The notes: generated by a model from the sequence alone, not told the origin. Positions 30,150-46,370 are shown, counted from the first letter of the stretch. The stretch: 64,000 bases of DNA from Cladorhizidae sp. MBARI D1340-BT2 (GCA_028752905.1 JAQNBH010000017.1:37431929-37495928), one strand, 5' to 3'. Translations and numbers: made by a program.

Positions 30150-31735
30150 CATGACCTTTGACCACATGCAAGTTTCTTAGATGTCTGAGAGCCAAGTCTA
30201 AAGGACCAGCTGCTAAGAAAGTCCAGAGCATGGACTTCGACATTTCTTCAACAAAGCGTATGTCTATTGTGTTGTTTAAATTAGATCTGTTCCAACTGTC
30301 TCTTCTGAAGAAGCAACCACCAATGATTGTAGTCGTTCTAATTTGGTGAACTCATTGAACTCAAATTACGAATCCTCTGCTGATACCACTGATACTGAAT
30401 CAAGTCCAAGTGATTTCGAGGATGAAAGCGGTTCTTCGATAATGATCATTGGTCCAGCTATTGAATCAGTTGAATGCAGTTCTTCGACAATGAATTGATC
30501 CTTCTATTGAATCAGGTGATTTTGGGCATGTAATGAGGTTACAGGCTCTTACAAGCAGCGAAAAATATTATCTCCTAAAGCATCATTTTGTCCCAGATTA
30601 AAAAAATTGAATTCCCTGCCCACAAATTTGGTGATCATAACCGCAGGTTTCAAAATAGCTGGCTAGATCAATACAACAATGGCCTCACATTTTCTATTTC
30701 AGATGATGGTGGATACTGCAAATTTTGTGCTCTTTTTGCACTGAGTGAATCACCTGCACAAGAGTTGGGGGCCATGCCTTACAAAAATTTGAAGAGAGCA
30801 AAAGCAATATTAAATGAGCATTTTTCTACACAGTCTAAGGGAAGGCTATCACATCTAATAGCTGTAGAAAAAGCACTGGCCTTCTGTGCAATTCAAGAAA
30901 ATAAAGTATTGTTAGTAGATCAGCAAATTAGCTCCCACAAAGCTAAACTTGTAACTGAAAACCGGCTGAAACTAAGATCTATTGCAGCCACTGTTATCTT
31001 TTGTAGGCAGCAAGGATTGGCTTTTAGGATTCAGCAAGACAATGGACCTCTCGAGCTAAATAGTAGTGAGAACATGGGGAACTTCAAAGCTCTGTTGAAG
31101 TTTCAAGTTGATGCAGGTGATCAATTCTTGAAGGAACATTTTGAAACAGCAAGTGCCAATGCTACATATATTAGCAAAGAAACTCAAAATCAGATGATAA
31201 TAATCTGCAGAGATCTAATTCGGAGTAAAATTTTGATGAAGGTGCGGGAAGCTAGGTTCTTTTATATTATTGCAGACAAGCAAAAGTTTCTGCAAATGAT
31301 GAACAGCTAGCCATCAGCATAAGATACGTTGATGAAAGCCACAAGAATAGTTTTTAGGGTTCCATGAGTGACTTTCTGGTGAGGCGAGGCAATTGCCAAT
31401 GATATTCTTGGTCAATTTACTAATTGGCAGTTAGATCACACTTGTTGAGAAGCCAGGCATTTGATGGTGCTGGTGCAATGGCACGTAGGTCAAGAGGAGT
31501 TGCGTCAAGAATGATGTCAGCATATCCTAAAGCTCTCTATACACATTGTGCATCCACAAGTTAAACTTGTGCATAGTGATATGTTGTACCATAAGAGATG
31601 TTGGCAATATGATGGAAGTGGCAGATAAAGTATAGTTTGTTTTTTCCCCAATTCCCCTAAAAGGCAGCTGTCTTTAGAGAAATGGATAGAAGATACTATA
31701 CCTGAAGAAAGAAGAAAAACATTAATAACTCTCAT
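30150..31735 (+). pseudogene. hAT superfamily transposase remnant (ZMYM1-like)
   Basis: The main frame is 30588-31310 (240 codons). It begins with FPAHKFGDHNRRFQNSWLDQY and GGYCKFCALF (zinc-binding type), then a helical region of the DUF4371 kind. After a frameshift near 31275 the hAT core continues in pieces: DEQLAISIRYVDESHKN, LLRSQAFDGAGAMARRS, YPKALYTHCAS, NMMEVADKV and PKRQLSLEKWIEDT. The DGAGAM and THCA peptides are typical of the RNase-H-like catalytic core of these transposases. Stops and frameshifts make it non-functional. An acidic, serine-rich leader precedes it (30300-30580). The C-terminal dimerisation region is not seen. Confidence 0.8.
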
Positions 31736-31739
31736 TGAA

Positions 31740-31925
31740 CTCCCAGGTGACACAGTAGGACACAATGACTTTCTCGATAGTAAACTTAAATTAGGTCACT
31801 CCAGGTTTTAATTAAATGCTCTAGCCTTCATTAGGATTTTTGTTGGTGAAGGCTAGAGCATTTAGCCAAAAGGTCGAGTGATTAAATTCAAGTTTAATGT
31901 TGAGAAATTCACAACTGAGAATTCT
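31740..31925. repeat. Penelope-type terminal hairpin remnant
   Basis: AAATGCTCTAGCCTTCAT / TGAAGGCTAGAGCATTT form an inverted repeat around a short loop. The outer sequence (ACTCTCATTGAACTCCCAGGTGACA) resembles the ends around the Penelope fragments elsewhere in the window. Probably an old, independent terminal copy. Confidence 0.5.
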
Positions 31926-32575
31926 TCATGTCCCGTTTGTTGTGTGTGTGCATGATAGGATAGGCAGGGAAATTCTTTAAATGAGCACAAAAATACTATA
32001 ATTATAGAGAGAGGGAAAAAAACAAGCAAAACAAAATACAACAAAAAAGGGTATTAGTTGCAGCACTATTTTTTCTTCATGCTAATTGCTGGGCACGGAG
32101 AGCGTAGTACACTTTTCGTCTGTTCAGCCTGCTGATTTTTCTACATTGCATATTCCGATCATGTATGGGAGGCTTATGAAATCGTTGGCATTGATCAATT
32201 TATGTCCACATGACAACCACAATCTGAACCAGTAAAGCTGTGAGAAAACACCACAAGCAGGTGGTGAATTATTTACATACCATGAAACTGATGCTGCTCT
32301 TCCGAATACCACTGCGTTCTAACCACTGCTATATGCACTATTCTGTAAATAGTGCTCAACCTTTCCAGGAACACATGTGGGTCTTTCTCTGTTCGCACCA
32401 TGACTGACCTGAAAATTCAAATATCAACCTTTTATATCTGAGGGATAGTTTGTTAGATGAACATCATAGGGAAATGGAATTATTGGTACATACTTATCTG
32501 TAGATATCTGGCGAATATTTTTATAATGACGAGTAATATGGCGGCTTGCAGGATATAATAATAACTGGGATGCTA
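31926..32575. other. Sequence without a recognised gene
   Basis: Open frames are short and not recognised. No repeat structure is seen. Confidence 0.5.
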
Positions 32576-32900
32576 CATGTACAGACACTTTTGCTGCTTC
32601 AAATATCAGGCTGGCGGTAAACAAACTCAGTGCAGTAGCAGCAAAAGCAGAGGATATGAAGATGTCCAACCTAACTCATCCTACCTGTTCATGCCAGTGG
32701 CAGTGGAGACCTGCCCCCCCATCCCCAAAAAAGGTCTTTATACGAGAACTTGGACGTCACCTCAAGACAGCCACTGATGATAGAGACTCATTTCAGTACC
32801 TGCTACAGAGGATCTCAGTCGCAATGCAGAGGGGAAGTGCAAGTTCTGTTTTGGGGGACAATGGGACAGCAGATGAGATTGATGGACATCATTATTTACG
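32576..32900 (+). pseudogene. LINE ORF C-terminal tail
   Basis: Frames read DTFAASNIRLAVNKLSAVAAKAED, PVAVETCPPIPKK and ELGRHLKTATDDRDSFQYLLQRISVAMQRG. The pattern ETxGP...ELGRR...D.RE...L.QR.S.A.QR is familiar from the extreme C-terminus of reverse-transcriptase ORFs in invertebrate LINEs. This is recognition from memory of the pattern, not from a search. The TAA-type array begins about 50 bp downstream, where a LINE tail repeat would stand. Confidence 0.45.
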
Positions 32901-32955
32901 TACCTATTATTTTTTAAAAATTAATAATAAATTAATAATAATAATACATGTAATA

Positions 32956-36723
<3,768 letters not shown>

Positions 36724-36877
36724 TGAGTTGACGGCTGCAGCGTGTGACATTGACAGCTGGCCTGCCATTCAGTTTCTGACTCTTGACTTTCTGACTTCTT
36801 GACCACTCCTTTACAACACTGCTAACAATGACCAATTGATGAAGTGGACTCAGTGCAAACTACATAGACGGGGAGTA

Positions 36878-36991
36878 AAATGTCCAATGCAGTGAGGTTC
36901 TGCCCAGAATGTAACACTAGGTTATGTCACACAGGAGAGAAAAATGATTGCTTCCTGCTCTGGCACAAGTGCCATGTGGAAAAAGAACTAT
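36878..36991 (+). pseudogene. piggyBac-like C-terminal cysteine-rich segment, block B
   Basis: The frame starting MSNAVRFCPECNTRLC ends at a stop after HVEKEL, with CF.LWHKCH in between. The preceding QCKLHRRGVKCP in another frame may be the first half of the same zinc-binding domain after a frameshift. It sits at the outer end of the arm, far from the piggyBac core. Confidence 0.4.
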
Positions 36992-37340
36992 AACACTTCC
37001 CTAACATTGCTCTTGTAGAAACTTGTTTTAGTATTAGAGCTAGTTTTTTTTTTTAGTGTTCTTATGTATATATATATCTTGTTTCTTGTTATAGGCATCA
37101 GCGTGAAGTAGCAAATAGACCAACAAGTATTTTGTAGTTATCCAAGTTATCAACTTGAAATAGAAGGTTCAATTCAATCTACCCATCCAGTCCAGCAATA
37201 GGAAAAGAGCAGGGTTGAACATGGGGAGTAAGAAGTCAGTTAAATAGATATTATGAGTTACCTCGAAAAAAATCCCCTGACAAATCTATTATCTCGACGT
37301 ACATTAAATAACATATTGATACTCACTTTAGTTTTGTTAG

Positions 37341-37517
37341 CTAGATCATGATTGGTGTTATTTGCCATGGAACTTTAGCTTGCCACAGACAAAGCTTGTA
37401 GGTTCATCTGTCCGAGTTTGTACAAGTGAAGGAGTGTCGAAGAAGACAAACATAGGTGAACGCCCGAATGTCTATGAACTACAAGATCGCGGGGGGAAAG
37501 ACTTGATCCTGTCTTAA
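37341..37517 (+). other. Conserved open segment, possible exon, block B
   Basis: 58 codons plus stop after an acceptor-like TTGTTAG. Two cysteines (DWCYLP and VRVCTSEG) and an NFS site. Compared with block A it lacks one codon in frame. It matches nothing recognised. Confidence 0.3.
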
Positions 37518-38756
37518 TCGGTAGTCAAGACATCACTTTTCCTCCTACTCAAAATACTCAAACCAACTTGTTTTCCCTCCGGTTCTAGTTTCAGGTGTCC
37601 AGTATACCTGGATCACATGAAAACAATTCTGGCTCATGTGACACAACATCAAAATTTAATCTCATGTGTAATCGGTTAAGTATCAATATATTCAAGAGAA
37701 CTAAACATTATGACTATGTATGATAAATTTAAGTTAACATCAGTACATGAAAGTTTGTATGATCTTTGGATTGTGACTGTTTCAAGATGTCTCTCTGTAC
37801 TGGAGTCCTTGTCCATATACCATCCAAATCAATTGCTCTAGGCAATGCTGAACTAAGAACATTGCCAAGAAATGCCAGATATTAGATACACTGCCGACTA
37901 TTCCCCAAGAACGCGAGAAAAACTTGAGCTATCTTCCTGGAAGTGTCAATTGTCCTCTTGAATAGGATCTATGGCACCACTTGCACAGTATTCTCCCAAG
38001 CCCCACTCACACTAGGATTGGAAGGACTTTAACAACAGCCAGCTAGCCACCACAAATCCAAGGCTTCTCATTCATGTATAGCTTCACAAGTGTGGTAACA
38101 AATTCCTTGCACCCTGGTCCAAGCTGAAGTCTTGAGATATTTATATTATTTTTTGTACAATTGTACAGGATCATGGTTGTGTAATATTTTACACAAGAGT
38201 TAAAATTAGCTTTTTTTTAATTTATAAATTCACAAGTTTTTGGTTCTATAAAATTTGGTTTATAAAGCAGAAATCTAAATTAAGCACTAATACTATATAT
38301 TGGTTTTAGTCCTTATTTGTTAGTGACAGTCATGACTATGTCTTCTGCTCCAAGGCCAGTATTTATTTTGAAGGCGAGCAAATTTTTAGATGTGATGTCC
38401 ACATGCAACACTTTCCAAGTTTGTCCGCAAAATTTCAACTGCCTTTGTAGCTAGCCCCACTACAAATCTTCTAATTTAAAACTGTGGACATTGTTAAGTG
38501 GTTGCTAGTTGTTAATCTTGCCGATTGATACTTACAAGCATTCTTCCTAATAAAGCTATCACATGCTATCACACACTCTACATCAAGTAACCTCTGTCAT
38601 TTGCATTCTATGTTCGTCATTACAGGGTTCACATCTCTAGACTTTGATCACCAGCTCCAACAATAAGCTGCAATGCACTCTCACCAGCATGCTCCGTGGT
38701 GGCCCATCTTATAAGAAACTACAAATACTGCATATACACCGAGTGTTTATAGTGTG
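37518..38756. other. Block B flank before the Gypsy element
   Basis: Conserved with blocks A and C. The only open segments are short and broken (for instance near 37770-38030). The sequence from about 37588 resembles the last bases of the window. Confidence 0.5.
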
Positions 38757-39007
38757 TGTAGTAACTTCTCTTAACAACTGTCGTTTGTGTTTACTGTTAT
38801 TTAGTTGTTAGTGTAGGCACTAGTTGTGTGGCTTGTGTGATTACCTTATATGGTATTGTGTGGCAGTGCCCAGGGGTCAGTCTGGTCAAGAGCCAGCGGC
38901 TGGAGGTAACTCTTAGATTGTAAAAAGGAGTTCTTGACTTAGTATCAAAAGTGGATTGTGTAACAGGGTTACCTCAAAGAGGCTGAATTGTGTAACGGGT
39001 TACTTCA
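38757..39007 (+). repeat. Gypsy 5' LTR (block B)
   Basis: 251 bp, TG...CA ends with imperfect terminal inversion TGTAGTAAC/GTTACTTCA. Confidence 0.85.
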
Positions 39008-42000
39008 AGTGGCGACGAGGATTTACAATGGCAATACATGGCAGTATCGGCGCATTCAACCGGGGAACAGATGGAGAGCATATTATGAAAGGCTGGACAT
39101 GTACTTCACTGCTAACAATTTGGATGACTCAGCAAGCTATTCTCCTAAGCTGCTGCGGAGTGAGTACTTACCAACTCATCTGCAACTTAATAGCCCCTGA
39201 GCGACCAACGGTCAAAGTCATTCACAGAATTGACACAGCTAATGAAAGAGCACCTCATCCCACCTCTACAAGTCATTATGCAGAGGTTCAGATTCAACTT
39301 GCACTCCAGAAACTGAATGAATCAGTCGCAGAATTTGTGGCTGAACTATGAGGGCATTCTGAACATTGCAACTTCCAAGCAGTGTTTGAGGACATGTTGC
39401 AGACAGCATGGCAACCCAGCCTAAAACACAGTGGCCACAGAATGGGACTCACAACTGTGATCGTTGTGGAGGGCCATATGCTCCAGTGGATTGCCGTTTC
39501 AGGACTGCTGTCTGCCACTCCTGTAAAAGAAAGGACATTTGGCCAGATAGAAACAGCATCCGCGAGAGTTTTGGTCAAGTCAGCAGGACGACCAACCATG
39601 AGTTCAAATGCATCAAGTAACTGAACAGGAGGAGATGGGAAAAGGTGAAACTGCCTACATGCTCTTTGTACTAGATGGGGGGAAGAGTAGGAAGGTACAC
39701 TGCATTATGGGGTCAGTACAAGTGAACAATGCTATACTCTATATGGAAGCAGATACAGGTGGGGGAAGATGAGATTGCATACATGCTTTTTGCACTAGGT
39801 GGGGGAAAGAAAAGGAAGGTAGAACCCATCATGGTGCCAGTATAAGTGAACGACACTATACTCTATATGGAAATAGATACAGGTGCTGCTATGTCCATAA
39901 CTAACGCTACCACATATCACCAACTATGGCCAAAGCATTTAGCACCTTCCTTGCAGCCAACCAACAAATGGCTTCACACTTACACGGGACAGAGATCCTT
40001 GAAACTATTGCAGATACAGTGAACTATCAAACCCAGCAAGCAGAGTTGGAATTGATGGTGGTGGCTAGAAGGTGCCCAAGTTTACACGGTAGAGATTGTC
40101 TGTTGGAAATCAAATTGGATTGGGGACGCATCCATCAAGTGCCAGTAGGACATGCACAAACCTTACAATTCCTTTAGGACAGGCATGCAGGCATGTTCAA
40201 GGATGAACCTGGATTAGTGTTTGAGAACCCAGCCAAGATTCACATCGGCCCAACAGTACGACCCCATTTTTGTAAACAAACTTTCAGTCCCTTTTGCACT
40301 TAGAGGTAAAGTTGAACAGGAATTGAGTCAGCTGGGAGTCATCGAGAGAGTGCAGTTTGCAAAGTGGGCTGCTCCGATAGTCCATCCGAATATGTGGGGA
40401 CTATAAAGTTATAGTCAACAAGGCATCAAAGGTAGAGACATACCCTCTACCTAAGATCCATGAGCTCCGGGCATCTTTGGGGGTGGAAAGACATTTACAA
40501 GTTGGAACTCGCACACATGTACCAACAGATTCCATTGGATGATGAGTCGAAGAAATTCGTGGGCATCAACACACACAAGGGTCTATACCAGTACACTCGC
40601 TTGCCATTTGGAGTGTCTTCAGCTCCTGCAATTTTCCAATGGACCATTGAAAGTGTTATACAAGTTATGTCACATGTATGCGTTTACATAGATGACATCT
40701 TAATCACAGGGTGACCAAGCAAGAACATTGGAAAACCCTCAGAGAAGTCCTGACGAGACTGGAGGAAGCAGAATTCAAATTGAAGCAGGAGAAGTGTGCA
40801 TTTATGCAACCATCTGTTGAGTACTTGGGGCAACACATATCGGCCGAGGGAATTCAACCAACAAAAGAAAAGTTTCGTCGGGCAATAGTTGATGCGCCTC
40901 CACATCAGCAGCTCCGTTCTTTTCTGGGATTGATCAATTACTCTGGTCAATTTCTACCGCACAAGTGGCTACGAAAGCCATTGGAGGTGGGGTCCTGAGG
41001 AACAGAAGACATATAATGAGGCTAAACAGAAATTGACCACACCATGTGTGCTGGTTCATTTTGACCCAGATCAGGAGCTGGTTGTAGCTTGTGATGCCTC
41101 GCCATATGGTATGGGGGTAGTAGTTTCCCACCGGATGGATGATGGCACTGACAAGCCCACCGCTTATACATCACATTCATTATTACCTGCAGAGAGAAAT
41201 AATGCACAATTGGACAAGGAAGCCTGGCAATTGTATTTGGGGTTAAAAAGCATACTTTTCTTCATGGCCGCAGAACACAAGACAGTTCCTGCCATGGCTT
41301 GAGCTTGAATCCAGAGGTGGGCACTAATGCTGGGGCAATATAGCTACTAAATAGTTTATAAACCTGGGAAGGAACATGCCAATGCAGATGGGCTAAGTAG
41401 ACTTCCACTACCAGAATTTACATCGTCAGTTCCGCAGTTAAGTGAGACCATATTGCTACTGGAACAACTACAATACACTCCAGTTACAGCTTCTCAAATC
41501 AAGTTGTAGACAGAGCGAGATCCCTCACTGTCAAGAGTGAAGAACATACATGGTTGGAAACTTGTGGCTGAGGAACAACTTCAACCATACAACCAACATA
41601 GTGAAGAATTCAGTGTCTTGGATGGTTGTGACGTTTGGGGAGGTTGAGTAGTGGTACCAAAACAAGTCAGAAGTTAATATTGGAGGAACTCCACCAGGGT
41701 CATCACCCTGGAGTTTCAAGGATGAAGAATCTTGCTCGGACAACTATGTGGTGGTCAGGAATCAAATGCAGACCTTGAACAACATGTTAAAAGCTGCTCT
41801 GAATGTCAGAAGAACAGGAACGCACCTGCAATAGCACCGCTGCATCCATGGGAGTGGCCATCACAGCCATGGGCCCGAATACATATAGATCATGCTGGAC
41901 CATTCCAAGGGAAAATCTTCCTGGTGGTGGTGGATGCTTATTCAAAGTGGCTGAATGTTACCATTGTGCCATCCACCGCATCTGTGGTGACCATCAAAGT

Positions 42001-42653
42001 GCTCCAAACCTTGTTTGCAAACCACAGGATGCCTGAACTGATTGTATCAGATAATGCAACAACGTTTACCAGTGGGAACCAAGAATTTACTAGGCAGAAC
42101 GGAATTTGCCATGTCACCACTGCTCCATACCACCCGGCCACAAATGGACTGGCTGAGAGAGCTGTGTCGGTGTTAAAGGATGGCTTAGGGAAACAGGTCA
42201 AGCGAGCACGGCTACTTCTCAACTATTGGACCACTCCACATACAACTACTGGAGTATCTCCAGAAGAATTTTTGCTGGGAAGGTGAATCAGGACCCAGAC
42301 TTGTCGAAGAGGATAAACCAGAAACAAAATCAGCAGAAATTAGACCATGACAAACATGCCACACCCAGGACCTTAGAGAGGGGCAATCCAGTCTTCGTAC
42401 GTGACCTTCCAATAGACCTGAAGTGGTTGCCTGAAGATTGCTGGATGTTTAGGTCATCAAACATTTGAAGTAGCCCTGCTCAGTGGTTTGGCATGCACAT
42501 TGACCATTCGTATTCGCACAAATGAAGTTACTCAAGGTGTACTTGATGAGACTGGCTTCCAGATTTTCCCTCAGTGATTACTTCACCAGGTGGAATGTCT
42601 GCCCCTGGCATCCCACAACATTATTCCCCTTGCTCCAATTAAGGGTAGAAGGA

Positions 42654-42926
42654 TGTAGTAACTTGGAACTCTGTATTAACAACTGTCGTTTGTGTTTACT
42701 CGTATTTAGTTGTTAGGAATAATTCACACTAGTTGTGTGGTTTGTATGTGATTACATTATATGGTATTGTGTGGCAGTGTCCAGGGGTCAGAGGTCAGTC
42801 TGGTTCAAGAGCCAGCGACGGCAACTGTTGGATTTGTAAAAAGGAGACTTCTTGACTTTGTATCAAAAGAGAGTTGTATAACACAGTTACCTCTCAAAGT
42901 GGCTGAATTGTGAACAGGTTACTTCA
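42654..42926 (+). repeat. Gypsy 3' LTR (block B)
   Basis: 273 bp, same ends as the 5' LTR but with several indels. Confidence 0.85.
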
Positions 42927-43260
42927 CTACGTGTAGAGATTGCGGGAGTTGTAATGTTATTATGTCAACTGAGAATTCATTGAGAGATTATTACTGTTTG
43001 AATCTCATTATAGCTCTTCCTGTAGCATAATAGACACCCAAGAGATAGCTCCTTTCACCACCTGATTTTACAGTATTTGGTTCAATGTGTAATTATTACC
43101 AGAGTTTGAGATATCGGAGTTTGAGATATCCAACAAAGATCTGAACTAGAAAATTTTAAGCTTCAGATTTGTCACACGTCCACCATGAAAAACACAAACA
43201 AGGTGGCGCTATCATAATCTGAACAACATACTTGAATTTATTTTGTTCATTTCTTTGCAG

Positions 43261-44319
43261 AAGGAACACAACACTTACTAATCCAGCAGATGATAAAATA
43301 GAAGTTCATGTTGCAGGTATATTATGTTTGAAAACCGATTTTATGTATAGCTTTCACTGTATTATTTTCACCAATAATAAGTGGTATGATTATCCAGGAT
43401 TTTTTTCTTTCATTTATATAGAAACATCTTTTTTGACACGACAAGAATCTCTCTTACAAAACCTTCCAAAATCACTAATCATCCATCCAAGCAAAATTCA
43501 AGTTTCTACTGTTATAGGACAAGTTAACGCCATAAACTAAATGTGTGCTATATGATAAATGCCAGTTAGTGTACCCTTTTAAGTTCATGCTCATTTTTCT
43601 GTTTTAGCCAAGCTATATATAATGCCTGTTTCTCTTCTTCTTAATAGTCATTAATACTGGCACTAGATAGACTTGTGGTATGCAATCATTTCATTAGCTC
43701 CCCCAGCACATAATGCTTGTAAATGTACCAATAGCAAAACTGATACTGTATGTGCAGGGGCATTTAATGTTTGGCATGTATTGTTAGGCCCTTTAGTTCT
43801 TGTCTCTATGCATATTCAACTAAACCACAATTTGTGTTCTGCAGTTTAGTCAGTCAATCCAATGATGATGCTATGAAATATTGTTTTTTAAGGTCAATTT
43901 GGTGTTGTCTATAAGGGTTACTTGAAGCCTAACGTGATGGATACTGTTGCTATCAAAACACTGAAAGGTAAGATACTTATGGCCATACTGTATGGAAAAC
44001 ATGATTCAAAGGTGAAAGCTTTGAAGCTCGATTCAATCTATAGTTATTGTTAATAGCATTATGTTTGTACATGATCCATGTAGGTATTTTTGCAACTGCT
44101 AGTGATATTGAGAGTGTATTTAAGGAGATTGAAAAGATGCAACATTTCAAACATCTTAATGTGATGTCACTGATCGGAGTATGCATGGCTCCTTCAGAAC
44201 AAGTTGGCAGTACAGGTGGACCATGCATTGTTATGCCATTCATGGCAAATGGAAATCTTTTAGAGCAACTGCGAAAGGAATCCGATGAATTGAATGTGAC
44301 CAGTGAGGATGATAAAAAT
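43261..44319 (+). pseudogene. RTK exons, truncated copy in block B
   Basis: Four exons: 43261-43316, 43422-43523, 43893-43967 and 44084-44319. They match the N-lobe exons of the gene at 1-5812 with very few changes. The donor after 43523 reads TTAACG where the first copy and block A read GTAACG, so normal splicing is lost; the frame then runs on to VNAIN and stops. The catalytic exons ([11 protein letters not shown]) are absent: the sequence passes into the Penelope and piggyBac region and then the palindrome centre. It cannot encode an active kinase. Confidence 0.85.
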
Positions 44320-44654
44320 GTAAGAATATGTAGACTCACATGATTTTCTTCTATATTGGGTTAAGTTGAATTAACAGTTAAATATATGATGGTGGTTGGG
44401 AGAAATGAGAGATTATAAAAAATATTATTTAAAAAACTAAGTGATTCATTTTGTCAAAAACATGGAAGTGTACGTGATTTCAAATGGTAAAGGGTCATCT
44501 AACTGCTTATATATGACCTACACTCTCTTTTTTGACTATTCCATATTTTTGTTGTTGTTTTTTGTTCTTGTATTTTTTGTTCTTGTGTTTAACCCCATTA
44601 ATTATGAAAATTTCTTGTTTGTTACATATTTATATAATACTCTCAATGAACTCT

Positions 44655-44858
44655 CGGTTGACATAATAACATTACAATAACCTTCTCAATAATCAACTTG
44701 AAGTTGTAATCTCTCGACATTTCGACTAGATGCTCTAGCCTCCATCAGGAATAATCGGTTGACATAATAACATTACAATAACCTTCTCAATAATCAACTT
44801 GAAATTGTAATCTCTCGACATTTCGACTAGATGCTCTAGCCTCCATCAGGAATAATGA
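44655..44858. repeat. 102-nt tandem duplication of a Penelope terminal motif
   Basis: Units 44655-44756 and 44757-44858, each running from CGGTTGACATAATAAC through the hammerhead-like stem-loop. The first RTK copy has only one unit. Block C has both. Confidence 0.85.
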
Positions 44859-44949
44859 GATGCAAAGACTCGCGTGAGCCTGCTATATACGGGTAGCTAT
44901 CTACCCACCATATGCTACCGGCACATGTGTCCAGCATGTGAAACAGATG

Positions 44950-44974
44950 CAAGATGATAATAATAATGATGATG

Positions 44975-45056
<82 letters not shown>

Positions 45057-45240
45057 CAACAACAACAACAACGACGACGACAACAACAACGCCGACGATG
45101 ACAACAACAACAACAACAACAATAATAATAATAATAAATAATAATTATAATAATAATAATAATAATAACAACAACAACAAAAACAACAACAAAAACAATA
45201 ACAACAATAATAAATTATATATATAATAAATAAATAATAA
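44950..45240. repeat. AAT/AAC/GAC microsatellite (block B)
   Basis: Equivalent to 1606-1880 but with a GAC/GCC interruption near 45070-45100 that is shared with block C. Confidence 0.9.
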
Positions 45241-45399
45241 TGTTACAATAACCTTCTCAATAATCAACTTGAAATTGTATCCTCTTGTAGTCTCTCGACA
45301 TTTCGATTATTCCTGATGAGCATCTAGTCGAAACATCGAGAGAATATATTTTCTGCAGTAAGTTCAATATGAAAGTCGTCTTCAGATTGGAAAGAGCTC

Positions 45400-45705
45400 T
45401 GAGGACACAACTGAGCAGAGTGAAGGATGTTTTACCAGCTCATATATTTTGTACTGCATTCCTTGTAGCTGTGAGAAATACTATATAGGGGATACCATCA
45501 GAAGACTGGAGACTAGAGTGAAAGAATTTCAAGATGCCTGTAGAAAGTGTGCTAAAGAGAAGTCTGCAATTGCTGAACATGCATGGGATAATGGACATCC
45601 TATTTTGTGGGAGGAAGCCACCATCAGGCCAGAAAACAGAAGGAACTTCTAGTGAAGGAGGCACTGCACATCAGCCTAGCACCAAAGTGTGAGCCGTTCA
45701 ATTGA
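45400..45705 (+). pseudogene. Penelope-like GIY-YIG endonuclease fragment, block B
   Basis: As at 2050-2361, but with a frameshifting deletion after WEEATI, so the frame stops early at 45652. YYIGDT and AEHAWDNGHPI remain. Confidence 0.75.
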
Positions 45706-46040
45706 GACTGTGGAACGGACTTGCCTGGTTGCTGGGGAGTGGGGAGCTACTCTGAAGAGCCTGGACTTGAAACCACGACCACCATAATTACTCTTATTTT
45801 AATTTTATTTTTTGTCTGTTTGTTTGTTTGTTTTTAATCGTTTTTGGTCTATTTATTATTTTATTTTACATTTTTTAATTTGTTTATTTATTATTTATTA
45901 TTTATTTATTTGTTTACTTATTAATTAATTTATTTGTTTGTTTGTTTTTATTTAATTAATTATTAATTTTATTTGTCAATTTTTTTGTGTGTGTGTTTAT
46001 TTATTTTTTGGATTTTTTTGGTTGTTGTTGTTTTTTGATC

Positions 46041-46074
<34 letters not shown>

Positions 46075-46330
46075 GTTATTATTATTATTGTTATTATTAT
46101 TATTACTAGTTATTATTATTTATATATTATTTATTTTTATTATTGTGGTTGTGGTTGTTGTTATTTTTGTTATTGTTGTTGTTATTCTTATTATTATTGT
46201 TATTATTTTATATCTGATTCAAATACCAGACATGTGTGCCGGTTCACGTGTTGGATGCATGTACCATGTGCTGGACACATGTGCTGGTAACATGTGGTGG
46301 ATAGCTAGCTACCGCTATATAGCAGTATTC

Positions 46331-46370
46331 CTGATGAAGGCTAGAGCATCTAGTCGAACCGTCGAGAGAA
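46331..46370 (+). repeat. Hammerhead-like Penelope terminal motif, block B
   Basis: CTGATGA at 46331-46337, stem GGCTAG/CTAGTC with loop AGCAT, then GAACC at 46355-46359 (GAAAC in block C). Confidence 0.45.

Larger units (their letters stand above)
38757..42926 (+). mobile_element. Ty3/Gypsy LTR retrotransposon, degenerate, block B copy
   Basis: LTRs 38757-39007 and 42654-42926, both with TGTAGTAAC starts and TTACTTCA ends. A PBS-like TGGCGACGAGGA follows at 39010-39021 and a purine-rich stretch AAGGGTAGAAGGA precedes the 3' LTR. Internal order: gag (39028-39640, CDRCGGPYAPVDC knuckle), protease DTGA at 39876-39887, reverse transcriptase with YIDD at 40685-40696, RNase H (41033-41302) and integrase (41732-42286), with the DDE residues in IDHAG, SDNAT and GLAERAV. 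gag has an internal deletion relative to block A near 39400, and the protease region has a roughly 120-bp tandem duplication (39650-39885). Frameshifts throughout make it defective. The LTRs differ noticeably from each other, so the insertion is old. No target-site duplication is seen. Confidence 0.92.

Noticed and set aside
32290..32340. Possible tRNA-derived sequence
   Set aside because: No complete cloverleaf or A/B box pair could be drawn.
38757..42926. Target-site duplication of the Gypsy element
   Set aside because: Flanks GTGTG and CTACG do not match; the same is true in block A.
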